Below are positions 11,558 through 23,395 of a stretch of DNA of 64,000 nucleotides, one piece after another. Positions within the stretch are counted from its first letter, which is position 1; each line of letters opens with the position of its first letter. Both the position numbers and the translations under genes were made by a program. Below the pieces are notes generated by a model. The model made no database searches, was not told where the DNA came from, and worked only from the letters and a program-made list of their open reading frames with translations. The stretch is from Warburgia ugandensis (lineage: Eukaryota > Streptophyta > Magnoliopsida > Canellales > Canellaceae): positions 42,907,880 through 42,971,879 of the forward strand of contig CP141132.1 of the NCBI GenBank assembly GCA_035236585.1. Reading direction: 5' to 3'.

Positions 11558-13269
11558 ATTTTTCTAGTCCTAAGAAAAACATGTAAAAAATCATTTTATA
11601 AAAACTAATACAAAGTTCCATTTTCATTGCATGTAGCATATGCAACAAGTCCTTAAACCCCTAGGTTACCCCTAGTGGATGAGTTAGGGCTCATGAGGGT
11701 TTCCAGTGAATATACTCACAAAATTCTCTAAGGTTGAATCTTCAATTTATCTTAGAGAATCCTCAATCATTAGCACTCTACTAGTTTGTCACTACTTAAT
11801 GGAGATGATTGCCAATTTTATAGACTATACACATACTAAAGACATTTTATTCTGGTTATTTCTCAAAGTGTATGTGTGTGTATAAGTCATGACTTCTAAT
11901 TAGATATGCTTAAATTACATTAAAAATATATTTTGACTTTAATTTCTCACCAATATACTCACAAAAGTGAAGCTCTTAGATAAGGGGTTGAACATATTTC
12001 TCTCATTATGTGATCGAATCCAACAACATAATGGTTCACATAATGTTTTCGGTGCTTAAGAGACAAAGGAAAGTAATCCCCAAGAGTGGATGTCATCGCT
12101 AAGAATAGTAAGGGTAGTTTACCTTAATTCCTTCTTTTTGTATCCTCTTTAAGTTCCACCTAAGAACCATAGGTCTTTAAATGGGACGAAATGTAGGCCT
12201 AGGACATGTTCAAAGAAGAAAGGTATAAGGGTTTCAAAGGTTCAAAATTGAGTAGAGGTCTTCTTTTGATTACTGGGCAAATCATTCTTTGACTAAAATG
12301 AATATCTTTGTACTCTTATCTTTTTCTTTCAATTTTTCTCTTTTCTCTTTTATTTTTTATATTTTTTCTTTTCACTTTTCCTTTTCTTTTGGGATAATGA
12401 TTTCTAGTGTTCTTCACTTCTTTAATTTTTTTTGTCCTTTTTGTCCTTTTTCTACTAACTCTACTCATTTTGAAAAATAGATGAATGATGGATATTTATT
12501 TTAATATTTTTGGGTTAGTGTATGTAGGTGTAGGAATGAAAAGGTTTAATAATAAGCTCAAGGGGTTAACTAGTAGTATATTATATAAAGTAAGTTTTAT
12601 GTCTCTAGGATGAACAAGGATGGCCTACATTATTCCTTAGGTTTCATAAAGCCTATCAAATTCAATAATTTTTTTGCAAAGAAAGCTATTACACCTATTT
12701 ATTCTTGGTAGTTAACCAAAACAAGGATAACAGGATCACACTAAATTGTAGATGTTGAAGAAAATGTGAAATTACTTATAACTCACTCGGTCATAGGTCT
12801 CCACTGATTTTCCTTAATGTCTCTAAGTCACACCTCTCTATTAGTCTTGACTATGTACTGGCGTAAATATTTTTTAATAATTAACCTTCATAAAATGCTT
12901 TTATAAATGAATAATATGCAAAACTAACCATATGCCCTTCCATTAAGAGGAAAAAATAGCAGAATTTCTAAATTTTTGAAAATCCAATTCTCATCACAAT
13001 AAAGGAACTCTACCTCAAAAACCTTTTCTTTTCCTTTTTTTTAAAATTCAGGAATCCAAAATCTCTATGTACATCTACACTCCCCAACCTGAATAAAACT
13101 TTGTCTCCATTGTTTGAAAACATAGAACCCTATAAGAAAATAGAAACATGTTGAAGATTGAGATTTGAAAAACATATAGGTTGCTCCCAAAGACTGCTAA
13201 ATTTTACATCTTGAACTAGATGTAATGATGAGTGCCAGGACGATAATCTTTAAGGTTCCTTGAAAGATT
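11558..13269 (-). other. Noncoding 3' region of element F
   Basis: About 1.7 kb between the pol stop and the PPT with no protein-like frame. It has T-rich and pyrimidine-rich tracts (12310-12450). It is related to the 3' region of element E (25095-26292 plus 46598-47180): both share a CTTAAACNCCTAGGTTACC stretch, a GAAACCTATCAAATTC-like stretch and an AGTCTCTA-type stretch. A long 3' noncoding part is normal for Athila-like elements. Confidence 0.6.
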
Positions 13270-13457
13270 TTAAGGTGGGTCATGATAATGTGGTGCCTCC
13301 AATAGTGTCTCTTCAATCTTAGGGTTAGGCAGTTCTAGGAAAGGTTTTAATCTTTGCCCATTTACTTTTTCAATCTCACCATCTTTATCAATCTTGATGG
13401 CCTGATGAGGATATACTGTGCATACTATGTAAGGTTTAGCCTATTGAGATCTGAGTT
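13270..13457 (-). pseudogene. Element F pol, C-terminal end (after S3)
   Basis: The minus strand encodes the end of the Athila/Tat polyprotein: a KPYIVCTVYPHQAI-like stretch, then IEKVNGQRLKPFLE and a final HYHDPP before a stop at 13270-13272. One stop lies near the start (after RSQ). It continues the reading of 17862 onwards once S3 and one copy of GAGTT are ignored. This region is downstream of the integrase core. Confidence 0.75.
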
Positions 13458-14046
13458 TGTAATGACCCTAGATTTTTGTAAATTATTAAAGAAAATTAAT
13501 AATGTTTGAATTTATAGCAATTCTGGGCTGGAATATTAGGTTATTGAAAAGTCTCCTTTTATAGAGATTTTATCATGAATTAAAACATAGAAACTATGGA
13601 TGTACTTGAAAAACTAATTGAAATGACATTAAGTACACTCAATTCTGAGTTAAAATGAAAAATCCATAATATTCCCCATTTTAGGGTAAAATGGTAATTT
13701 TACCCATAGCCAAGAAAAAAGACCTCAATATTCATAATATACTCAGAAATACGATTCCAACGCCACTAAGTACGGTCAATTCCGAGTCCGAACAAATAGT
13801 GCCTATTTTTCTTCCATTTTGGAATTAAAAGGGCAAAAAGGTCTTTTCACATGAAAGTGGGCCCCACAAAGTGGGCCAATGTTCTAGAAGCAACAATAAT
13901 TGCTTGATGCATTATTAGCTGGTAGTGGAGAGTTGGATAGGATTGTAGTGGAGAATGGGATGGGAATGGAGAATGTATTATTAATTAAACATTCTAAAGT
14001 AATAAAATATATTATTAAAAGAAATAATAAAAAATTCAAATTTGGC

Positions 14047-14053
14047 TATAAAT
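14047..14053 (+). promoter_or_regulatory. TATA box of LTR S3
   Basis: GGCTATAAATCTG lies 590 bases from the LTR start, followed by C-rich sequence and a TCTCTCCTCTCTCTAATTGG stretch that is shared with S5 (near 29260) and S8 (near 40300). Confidence 0.6.
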
Positions 14054-14593
14054 CTGTCCCAAAAATTTTCACAACCTTTCCCACAAAATTCCCAAATCTT
14101 CCCTGGAGTTTCAACTACAAATTCTCCTTCATTCTTTCCCAATCTCTCTTTTCCTTATTTCTCTCTCCTCTCTCTAATTGGAACAAGAGACCTAAAATCC
14201 ATTAGGCACTCTGTTCCAAGTAGAATCTCACATATCTCACCGTCCATAACATCCTATACTACCTTATATGCAAAAACCCCAAATCAATTTCAAGATCCAA
14301 CTGTTCAAACAATGGAAAATAATAAAAAAGTGGCTATCAGGCTATATTATCATCAATCGGTAATTCTCTCAAATTGGGATTCAAATATAAGTTTTTTCTC
14401 CAATTAGGAAGGTGGAACTACTTCCTAGACATATTTAATATTGTTTAGTGTAATTTTTATTTTTCTGTAATTTTATTTGAATGAAAAATTGTAAAAGTAA
14501 AGTAAATACCAAAGCCTTTAAATTCATGGTGATGGAGAGCTCAAATGGAAAATCTCAATCCATCTAGAAGGGTCCAAAACCCCTAAGGTAAAA

Positions 14594-15007
14594 TTTTCAA
14601 GAAAATATAATAAGGTTTGGACCCTATATTAAGAGAAATTGATTAGACGGTCCAAAATGGACTGTCCGATTTTCCTAAAGAAGATTTGGCTCCTGAGATG
14701 CTGCAGGAAACATTGCATGAGAACGCGCAGCGCCGTAGTGTCTCTGCACCCATGGTGCGAGTACGACGTCGTCCCGATGGGCGACAGTGCATGGGATGAC
14801 TTTTCAAGAAAATATAATAAGGTTTGGACCTTATATTAAGAGAAATTGATTAGACGGTCCAAAATGGACTGTCCGATTTTCCTAAAGAAGATACGGCTCC
14901 TGAGATGCTGCAGGAAACGTTGCACGAGAACGTGCAGCGCCGTAGTGTCTCTGCACCCGTGGTGCGAGTATGACGTCGTCCCAATGGGCGACAGTGCATG
15001 GGATGAT
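14594..15007. repeat. 207-bp direct tandem duplication in S3
   Basis: Unit 1 is 14594-14800 and unit 2 is 14801-15007. They differ at only a few positions. The unit starts TTTTCAAGAAAATATAATAA and ends GACAGTGCATGGGATGA. It includes the CpG-rich core (GTACGACGTCGTCCCGATGG in unit 1). S5 and S8 have a single copy, near 29690-29890 and 40740-40930. Confidence 0.9.
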
Positions 15008-17861
15008 GGTCCCGGGCGACCGCGGCCCACTTGCATCTCGGTGACGGGCGCACAATGACGGTACCATCGGCCCGGCCCATTCTGCCCGAATGATCTAGGC
15101 CATCCGTTCTGCTAGGGCCAAATCAAATCTGGACCCTAGGAATGGCTGTGAACTCCAAATGAAGATTATGGAGTCATATGAACTCCAAATTGAGATCGAA
15201 AAGAAGCTATGGAAAGCTTGTAACGTCTAGTTTCTATTAAAATCATAATATGTATAAAATTATTCATGAAACGTTCTGTATTTTGGAAATAAGTTTCCAA
15301 TTTCTAAGATCTTCAAGATCTGAGGTGATCAGATCTTGGGAATTTATTTTAATGATGATATAATATTGAAATAAAGTGATATCCATGGTTGATTTTGACA
15401 GATTTGGGATAAATTAAGGGATCTACCCTTTATGGTAGAAAAACCCTAAAACTACAAAGGGACCCACTTGATCAATGAGATCAAGTATGATCAGATCTTT
15501 GGGATGGATTAAATAATGATATTATGATGGAATCCAGTTAGATCATGGATTAAATGTGACAAAATTAAGTGGATATGATAGTGTAATCTTTAAATTTTAG
15601 TATGATATGCCCTAAAGGATTAGTTTGTTAGTAGATTTGATTATCTTAGGGCCATGTTAGTGTAAATTAGAGATTTAAACATAATTCCATTAGAATAGAA
15701 GTACAATTTTAGGTATTTCCTAACTTAAGATCATGCTAGTTTATGTATAGTTTTATTTCACTAGGTTAAGCTACATTCATAGGCAGAATGTTAGTATATG
15801 GTTGTTAGACTTATATTTGATTTATGCTTCAAAGTTTATAATTTAATTATTGTCAAATTATATTCAATTGTTAAGTAGTTGTTAAGATATATTGAGCATA
15901 AATCACAAAAAATGTAAACTAATGAAATATAGAGATTCATGGACAACTAAGATGAATGAATGATTTTGACTTAATAAGGGCTATAGTTAGTACGACAATA
16001 TAAGGAATGATTTACCATTTCCTTGGCCCAAAGTAGGAAAATAATGAACATCCATGGATGACATTGTGCATATCCATGGAAATTAATTAAAATTAATTAG
16101 AGAAGGGACTTAAGGTAAAGACCTCATAGGAACCATGTCAAAGATTGAGCTAGTACCACTCCAGTGGACTCTGAACATTGTGGTTATAGGGGGTATACAA
16201 GAGCCAAGTGCTTTTCCCTTGCCTCGCATTGACGTAAGTGACGTCTAAACGCCTCCTTACATAAGGGCTATATTAACCACTTTTTGAGCAAATTTTAACT
16301 AGTAAGCACTAATCATCTTGAAATAAGGAGGAGCTATCTAGTAATAGGAAGAAATAAATTATCTTCAACCAAGTAAGACACTAACTGGTTGAATAATAAT
16401 AAGAACATAAAAAGATAGCAAATTATCTAACCCTAATAAAAATAGTAAGTAAGATAAGGATGATCAAACAAGATGAGATATTGTATGATAAAAACAATAA
16501 GGAAAAAGAAACACCATTGTAGATTAGATTGTTTATGTATGATATAGATAGTACTTGTATAGATGATACTAAACCCTTCGATATATGTTATTCAAGAAAG
16601 AAAGATTAAGATCATCCTACATAAGAATGATCAAAAGACCAAGTAGTATGTACTCTTGATTAGAAAAATGACATTATACATATGATTTGACAGATATATG
16701 TTGAGAATTAAGAACAACCCTAAGTAAATAGGAAAGTAGAAAATATTCTAGCCCTAGATAAACAAACAGATAGTCTGATATGTATAAGTATTATTTTACA
16801 TACAAGTTTGGAGGCTTGTGGTTTTGTTTTAAACAGGCATAGGCCTGGGGATGCTATGCTAGAAGAGTTAAGAGGGTTTGGCCATCCATTGTCTGAAAAT
16901 TGTTAATATTGAATACCAAGCCTAAGAAAGGCTAAAAGTTAGGTGGGGCAATTATGGGAGGGCCACCACTGTGACAACCATGGTCCTCTTACATGGACAT
17001 GGATATTGTAATTTCCACTGAGAATGATATAAGTGCATTATAGAATAGTTATCCGGGTGCACTATACGGATCAGACTGCAAGCATAGTAGTCCTTGATTA
17101 TTTTGCATTATGATGCATGTGAAATTGGCATAGTGAAATGCCTTAAGGGATGGCATGATGAAATGCCAGGTAATTGTATATTACCAATATTTTTCCCAAG
17201 AAGGGAAATTCCCAATATAGTAACTGGCTGAGATACAAATCTCCTATAATGAAAGGAGTTGATCAGCTTTGTATGGAAATGATTATTTATTATTATTACA
17301 ATTTTAATGAATTTGTCCTTATACAATATGTATGTATAAAGGTGAACACAAATGATAAGGACATGAGATGTCCATATAAATGATAGTGGTCTATGAATGT
17401 ATTTATGATAGAATGAATTATGGGATAATTGAATATTGAGATTATACATATCTCAGATACGGAGAAGGAAACTTAGGAGCTCAAGACTTGAAGAGCTATT
17501 GAAGAATAAGTAATCAGGGTATATCCCTTGAAACATTGTATTAAGAACATATATTGTATTTTGAACTTTGTAATTTGGATTGTGTATTTGGACAAGTATT
17601 GTAAGGATACAATGGGCTGTGTACTGTGAACCACTGGATGGATCCTGAAGTTTAATAAAAGTATATTCCTTCGATGGAATTTTATCTTGTACAAAATTCT
17701 ACTTATGTTATGTATGAAGTGGTGACTTGGGTTTTACAAAACAAATTCTAAAGAAAAGATTTTTCATTGCTTTGGTTTGCCAAAATTTTTTATTCTAAGG
17801 GCCCTATCTTTACAAAATGTATTATGAAATGTGTTATAAAAACCCGGGTCACCACAGAGTT

Positions 17862-18870
17862 TGCCTGGAAAGAGATGCAATTTTGAATTATATAATAAGT
17901 CGTTTTGTCCAAGTGTGAATGATTTCCTTAAGATTTGGCGATTGTGGTTAAACTTCATTCAATATTTGTATAGTCGGGCTGAATCATATGCATCCTTTCT
18001 CAATTCATCCAATTCATTGAGTTTTAGTTTTCAATGGATCCCAACAGCATCTAATTTGAAATTGTGCTTTTTGATAGCCCAATATGCATTGTGTTCTGGC
18101 TCTACTTGCAAGTGGCAGGCCTATTTGTAGACTAGGCAATAGGGTGACGTGCTTATTGGGGTTTTATAGGCAGTGTGATAGGCCCATAGTGCCTTTGAGA
18201 CTCACAGACCAGTATTTCCTACTTGGATTGATTGTCTTCTCTAGTATATGCTTAATTTTCCTATTGGATACCTCTACTTGGCACTAATTTGAGGGTGATA
18301 TGGGGTAGCTATCCTATGGTTGACACCACACTTTTTCATTAAATTTTCAAATACTTTATTACAAAAGTATTTCCTCTCATGATTAATTATGACTTGTGGA
18401 GTACCAAAACTTTTAAATATATTTTCCTTTAAAATTTTTACCACTACCCTATCGTCATTGGTTTTGTAGGGTGCAACCTCCACCCACTTGGATACATAGT
18501 CCACTCCCACAAGGATGTATAAATTCCCAAAAGAATTAGGGAAGGGTCCTATGAAATCTATGCTCCAAACATCAAATGACTTTACAATAAGGATTCAGTT
18601 CAAGGGCATTATGTGTCTCCTCCCTAGATTTCCTAACCTTTGGCACTTCATGCTAATCAATAAAGATGGTGGGCCAATAAAAACCACACTACAAAATTTT
18701 TACAATATTCTTTAGGGATAAAATGTCCCCCACATGCATGATCATGACAAAAGGAGATGATCTTATTGTGCTCATTGTCTGGTATGCATCTCCTTATCAC
18801 TTGATTGGGATAGTACTTAAATAAGTGCAAATGGTCCAAGTAAAATATTTAACCTTGGTAAAAAATCTCT
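17862..18870 (-). pseudogene. Element F integrase, broken
   Basis: Minus-strand order: the zinc-binding region (about 18657-18839, with a HACGGHF motif), the core with [11 protein letters not shown] (about 18530-18560) and a [10 protein letters not shown] stretch (18480-18510), then FGTPQVII and HPQ, then the C-terminal region with AYWAIKKHNF and LLYNSKLHLFPGKL. The second catalytic aspartate position (normally ISDGG) reads INHER, and a stop follows the HPQ motif before the glutamate region. It is therefore inactive. In life it would insert cDNA into host DNA in the nucleus. Confidence 0.8.
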
Positions 18871-19350
18871 TCCTATCTTGTTTGGTCCACTAATTGGGCA
18901 TGTCTTGTAATAAGATAATTTACTATGCCTCCATACCAAGGTAATTGGGAAGCGTGCATTAACTATTTTTCTAAACAAGATTCAGTTATAGGTGCATTGT
19001 TGCCAATGTCCTCCACTGCTAATCTAGATAAGTGGTCTGTTATGACATTTTTGGAACCTTTCTTGTCCCAAATTTTCAAGTCAAATTCTTGTAGCTGGGT
19101 ATCCAATAAATCAACCTAGGTTTTACATACATTTTAGAAAGGAGGTACTTTAAAGCCTCATGATCCTAGTACACTATGACTTTAGACCTAACAAGTAAGA
19201 TCTAAACTCATCCAAAGCAAACACTATAGCCAACAACTCTTTTTTTGTGGTTGAATAATTGAGTTGGGCATCATCAGTGTTTTATTGGTGTAATATATCA
19301 CATGGGAAGTTTATCAATGCACTTGTCCAAAATGCATAATCCGAAGGGTC
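18871..19350 (-). pseudogene. Element F RNase H remnant
   Basis: The minus strand holds fragments of the Ty3/gypsy RNase H: an ELLAIVFALDEFRSYL stretch near 19190-19250, and a decayed stretch around 18960-19130 corresponding to the end of the domain (an NNAPIT-like end). Stops and frameshifts are frequent. It lies between reverse transcriptase and integrase in the usual order. Confidence 0.65.
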
Positions 19351-20470
19351 ACACATTATCTGGAATGGTGCACTTCAATTAGGTGGTCAGATAATTGTGC
19401 AGAGGTCAACTCAACCTTTGGCCACTCAAATGCTTTTCTAGAGTCCTCATCAAAGTCAAAGGTAGTTTCCTTTGTTAGTAAATTACAAAGGGGCTTGGAA
19501 ATTTTGTTGAAGTCCTTAATGAATCTTTTGTACAAGTAAGCAAGTCCTAGAAAAGAGCAAATTTCTTTCATCGTCCTTGGTGTAGAAAGTTGGATATTAA
19601 ATCCACTTTAGCCTTATCTACCTCATTCCCATTGTGTGCTATAATGTGGCCTAAAACTATACCACTTTGTACAATAAAATGGCACTTTTCCTAGTTCAAT
19701 ACCAAAATTTTCTCCTAACACCTTGTAAGAACTAATTTCAAATGGTGTCGCCATTCATTAAAAGAAGACTCAAATATTGAGAAGTCATCCATGAACACCT
19801 GTAGAAACCTTTATTCCATATCAGAAAAGTGGCAAGAGTGCTACAAAGCCCAAAAGGTTCCGAAAGGACAAGTGAAGGTAGTCTTCTCCTGATCCTAGGG
19901 TGTTATAGGAATCTGGTTATAGCTAGAATATCCATCTAGAAAACAATAATAACTATGTTTGGAAAACCTCTCAGGCATTTGGTCAATAAAAATAAGAGGA
20001 AAGTGGTCTCTCCTCATGACACTATTCAATTTTTAGTAATAAATGCAGACTCTTTACCTAATGGTCATCCAGGTGGGAACCAACTCATTCTCTTCATTCT
20101 TGACTACTGTGTCCCCAGATATCTTAGGTACAACTTGAATGGGGCTGACCCAAGTGCTACCAAAGATGGGCTATATGGCGCCAACATCTAGAAGTTTAGG
20201 GATTTCATCTCTAACCACATCCTTCATATGGAGATTCAGTTGGATTTGAGTCTCCTTAGATGGTTTAGCATTTTCTTTCGGGTGTATCCTATGCATGCAC
20301 ACTGTTGGACTAATCTCTTTGATTATATTATAGTTTGTCCCAGAGCAATCTTATATTCCTTAAGATGATTAAGTAATTTTCCTTCATGTTTCTTATTTAA
20401 ATCAGATGTTATGCTTACAGGTAAGGTTTCATCTAGTCCTAGATAAGAGTACTTGAGGTTGTCAGACAAG
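19351..20470 (-). pseudogene. Element F reverse transcriptase, broken
   Basis: From right to left: the conserved N-terminal approach (an ALGQTII to CIGYT stretch at 20290-20400, then KPSKETQIQLN at about 20250), GSTWVSPIQVV (about 20130-20165), DGYSSYNQIPI (about 19905-19940), the catalytic VFMDDFSIF with both aspartates at 19784-19789, VDKAKVDLI, then LGLAYLYKRFIKDF (about 19510-19560). Many stops and at least three frame changes. The order and motifs are those of the Athila/Tat group. The catalytic aspartates survive although the gene is dead. Confidence 0.8.
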
Positions 20471-21009
20471 GGTTCTAAGGTACTTGAGGTTGTCATGCAA
20501 GGGTTCTAGGGCTATAGATGGTGGTTTCTTTATACAGGGTATGGGGATAGACTTTGAAGGAGGGAGTGGCTCCACATAAGGGTCTCACTTTGAGTTATTC
20601 ATGATTGGAGCCACCTCTAAAAGGTTATTCACCTCCTCAATAGACTTTCCTAAATAAAAATGTCCATTAAAATGCATGAGACAAGCCTATGGTGGGTTAG
20701 AGATGAAAGATGGTGGATGAATGTCGTGAATTAGAATCTCTATCAAATTCACTTCATAAGAATCCTCGAGGTCTAAACGTTGTTGATTAGCATTAAATAC
20801 CCCAAGTTTAGCTTTAATGTTGATGAACACAAATTTCATTACACCATTCCTACAATTAATAATGGCGTTGGAAGTTGCCAGTAATGGATGCCAAAGTATA
20901 ACTAGAATCTAACTACTAGGATCAAATATAAGTTGGGTGTTGAGTACAACGAAATTGATCGGGTAATAAAATGGATTCACCTGCATCAACACATCTTCAA
21001 CCAAACCAT
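20471..21009 (-). pseudogene. Element F protease-reverse transcriptase linker
   Basis: About 540 bases of decayed minus-strand coding sequence between the protease and the reverse transcriptase. There is no clear domain. A short direct repeat (a GTACTTGAGGTTGTCA stretch) occurs twice at about 20449-20464 and 20480-20495. Confidence 0.45.
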
Positions 21010-21430
21010 GGGTATCTTCATTTATCTATTCACTAATTTGAGTGTGGTAGTGGATGGTTTAAGCTCACCGAGACTTAATTGCTCATAAACAGAGCGTGGC
21101 AATAAGTTAACACTCACCCCTAAGTCAAGTAGTGCCCTATCTATGACATGATCTCCAATAATGCAAGAAATTGTAGGGTTCCTTGGGTCTCTAAACATGG
21201 GTGGGGTCTTATGTTGTATTAAACAGCTCACTTGCTCAGTGAGGAAAGCCTTCTTCTGTACATTTAGCTTTCTTTTTCTAGTGCATAACTCTTTTAAGAA
21301 CTTAGCATGGGCAAGGAGATCTTTTATCACTTTGAGCAATGGGCTATTAATTTTTATATGTTTAAATACATCTATAAGCTCGTTGAAGTTTGCTCCCTTT
21401 CAAACATTATTTAGTAACTAAGGAAACGAG
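21010..21430 (-). pseudogene. Element F aspartic protease, partly open
   Basis: The minus frame 21022-21339 is open for 105 codons. It shows a CTRKRKLNVQKKAFLTE stretch, PPMFRDPRNP, then the active-site LLDLGVSVNLLP and a YEQLSLGELKPS stretch. The Athila/Tat active site is normally DLGAS, so one alanine has become valine while the catalytic aspartate remains. The protease would cut the Gag-Pol polyprotein in the particle. The surrounding reading frame is broken on both sides. Confidence 0.8.
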
Positions 21431-22479
21431 GCTTTAGGCATATAGAGTGCCTCCAATATAGGTTCCACAAGAGATTTTTGTCTCTTCTCTTTCTCTTGTG
21501 TTTTGGTTACCTTATTTTCCTCTCTAATTTCCTTAGCTAGCCCTACTTTGTTGTCAAGCTAATAGTCGCTCTTAAGGGTGGTTATAGACTTGGCATGCTC
21601 ATGAGTTTGAGAACTTGTCCCTTGGGTTTTGGGATGGGTTGACTAGGAAATTGACCCTTTCCTCTATCTTGTAATGCATCAGATAGTTAGCTTACCTATA
21701 GCTCTAAATTATCTATGGATTATGAGTTGACATGGGATGAATGTCGACTATCATTTTATAATTGATGTAGGGCCTTGTTAGTGTCTTCATTTTGTTTTAA
21801 AGATCTTTCAATAAGGGCTTGAATGTTTTCCTCAAATGATGGCTTCTTTTATTGCTGAGGCTAGTGGAAGCTAGGTGGTTATTGAGGAACTATAGCACTA
21901 ACAAAGGTGTGGTTAGGGGATTTACAAAGGGTCCCCCTGGTAGTTATTCTTTAACCAAGAAAAATTTGGATCCCTAGACCATCCAGAATTATAGGTCTCA
22001 GAATACTATTGTTGCTAGGATTGTGATATGCATTTAATGCATTTGCTTGTTCTAATGGATATTTATTTAGTGTTCCATTCAATCACAAGTTGTAATGATG
22101 CAAACTGGGCTAGAATAGAGAGTAAAAACTTCCTATGGAGGCTTAATAGATGTGGCAAACAAGAGGGATTGAAACATAGTTTCAAGTTTGCCCGGTCTCC
22201 CATCATACTTGTCCATTCACTCAAGTACATAGTCGAGTACATGGGATGGATTTGCATGTACTCCAATCTCATGTAGACCCACTATCTTTAGAGGCTGGTT
22301 ATTTCTCTCTTTTCTATTGGAGTAATGCCATTGATAGGAATTATATGCTTATGTCTGAAAGAATTCCTAAGCCTCTCTCTCATCTTTTAGCATGAGGGGT
22401 CCTCCACTTGCAATATCTACCATTTGTCCATTTTAAAGCATCAATGACTCATAGAAGTATTGAACTTGCTATCATTTCT
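21431..22479 (-). pseudogene. Element F gag C-terminal region
   Basis: Decayed minus-strand coding sequence between capsid and protease. Traces include a GGPLMLKD stretch near 22390-22420, a WSRDPNFSW-like stretch near 21965-21990 and a charged KRKRRDKN region near 21480-21500. Frameshifts and stops are many. I could not see an intact zinc knuckle. Confidence 0.55.
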
Positions 22480-22880
22480 TTAATCCATGATGTGGACATT
22501 TTTGTAGCAGTTCATTCCACTATTCCTAACATTCAAAATACTATTCATCATCCCTTTGTTGGAAATGTATAATTTCATAACAAAGGGCATTTGTTTATGA
22601 ACAGGGAAGAATTTGTTCAAGAACTTCCTAGACAATTGGTCCCATATATTTATGGAACCTACCTCCAAATAATTGAGCAATGACTTGGATTTATCCTTGA
22701 GTAAGAACGGGAATAACCTAAGCCTAATAGCATCATACAAAAAGTTTTGAAACTTAAATATGGGGCAAATATCAAGGAACTCCTTCATATGTATGTAAGG
22801 GTCTTCTCACTCTTGACCATAAAAAATGGGGAGTAACTACATGATTCCGCTTTAACTTAAAGTGGTCTACATTTTTAGGG
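22480..22880 (-). pseudogene. Element F gag capsid fragment
   Basis: The minus frame 22480-22788 is open for 102 codons with EFLDICPIFKFQN, then DAIRLRLFPF, a KSLLNYLEVGSI stretch and FLNKFFPVHK. This is the typical Athila/Tat capsid signature. The frame changes before the expected PHHG motif (22497-22508). The N-terminal part, to about 22880, is in other frames. Element G carries a related fragment (61357-61750). Confidence 0.8.
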
Positions 22881-23395
22881 GGTCGAGTTATGTAAGATGG
22901 GGTGTTGAGCTCGAGTGGTTCATAAAAATCTATTATAAATTTGCACTAAAATTCTGCTAGTGGTTTGGCCATGAGACATGAAATTGGTTTCTTTCTCTTT
23001 GCCTAAGGTTGTGTTCAATCTCTAAGTCAAAAGGTGCTAACTCTAAGTTCTGAGATCAATGCTATTACATAAACTATCCTAATTCCTAATTAAATGCCCT
23101 AATTATATGCTAACTCTAATTCTAATTGATGAGCAATCAAATCTTATTAATCACTAATCAAGCATTGTCTTGATTATCTTTTCTAACTGCATAGGAAGTA
23201 GCTTCTTAGACCTACATCTAGACAGCTCCTGGTTTTATCCAGAGTTGACTACTACTTACTAGTTGGATTCTGCTTGAAAGTGGTTAATACAATCCTCATG
23301 TCAGTAGGTGTTTAGAACCAAGTGATGTCAACAGAAGGGTGGGAAAATCACTTGGATTTTAAGACACCCATTATAACCATAGTGCTCAGAAGTTG
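22881..23395 (-). other. Element F leader, first segment
   Basis: Noncoding leader between gag and the 5' LTR, split by element E. It shares a TACTACTTACTAGTTGGAT-type stretch (23249 on) with the leader of G (62220 on). E begins at 23396 after the TSD GAAGT. Confidence 0.6.

Larger units (their letters stand above)
13458..17856 (+). mobile_element. S3: solo LTR (4.4 kb) inserted in integrase end of F
   Basis: Ends are TGTAATGACCC...GGTCACCACA, with a perfect 5-bp TSD GAGTT at 13453-13457 and 17857-17861. The insertion splits the F pol reading exactly. Sense is plus: a block with CCACTAAGTACGGTCAATTC at 13759-13778, TATA at 14047, a 207-bp GC-rich tandem duplication at 14594-15007, a group of short hairpins at 17125-17225 and a shortened form of the terminal palindrome at 17437-17455. 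The donor-like motif found in S5, S6 and S8 is missing. Related to S5, S6 and S8. No protein is encoded; the frames at 13900-14407 span the promoter and are not genes. Confidence 0.9.

Noticed and set aside
12310..12450. Pyrimidine-rich stretch as a polypurine tract or regulatory site.
   Set aside because: It is far from any LTR edge; low-complexity T/C-rich DNA is common in this 3' noncoding region.
13900..14407. Two frames of 101 and 121 codons as a small gene.
   Set aside because: They cross the LTR promoter and TATA box of S3 and have C/T-rich low complexity.
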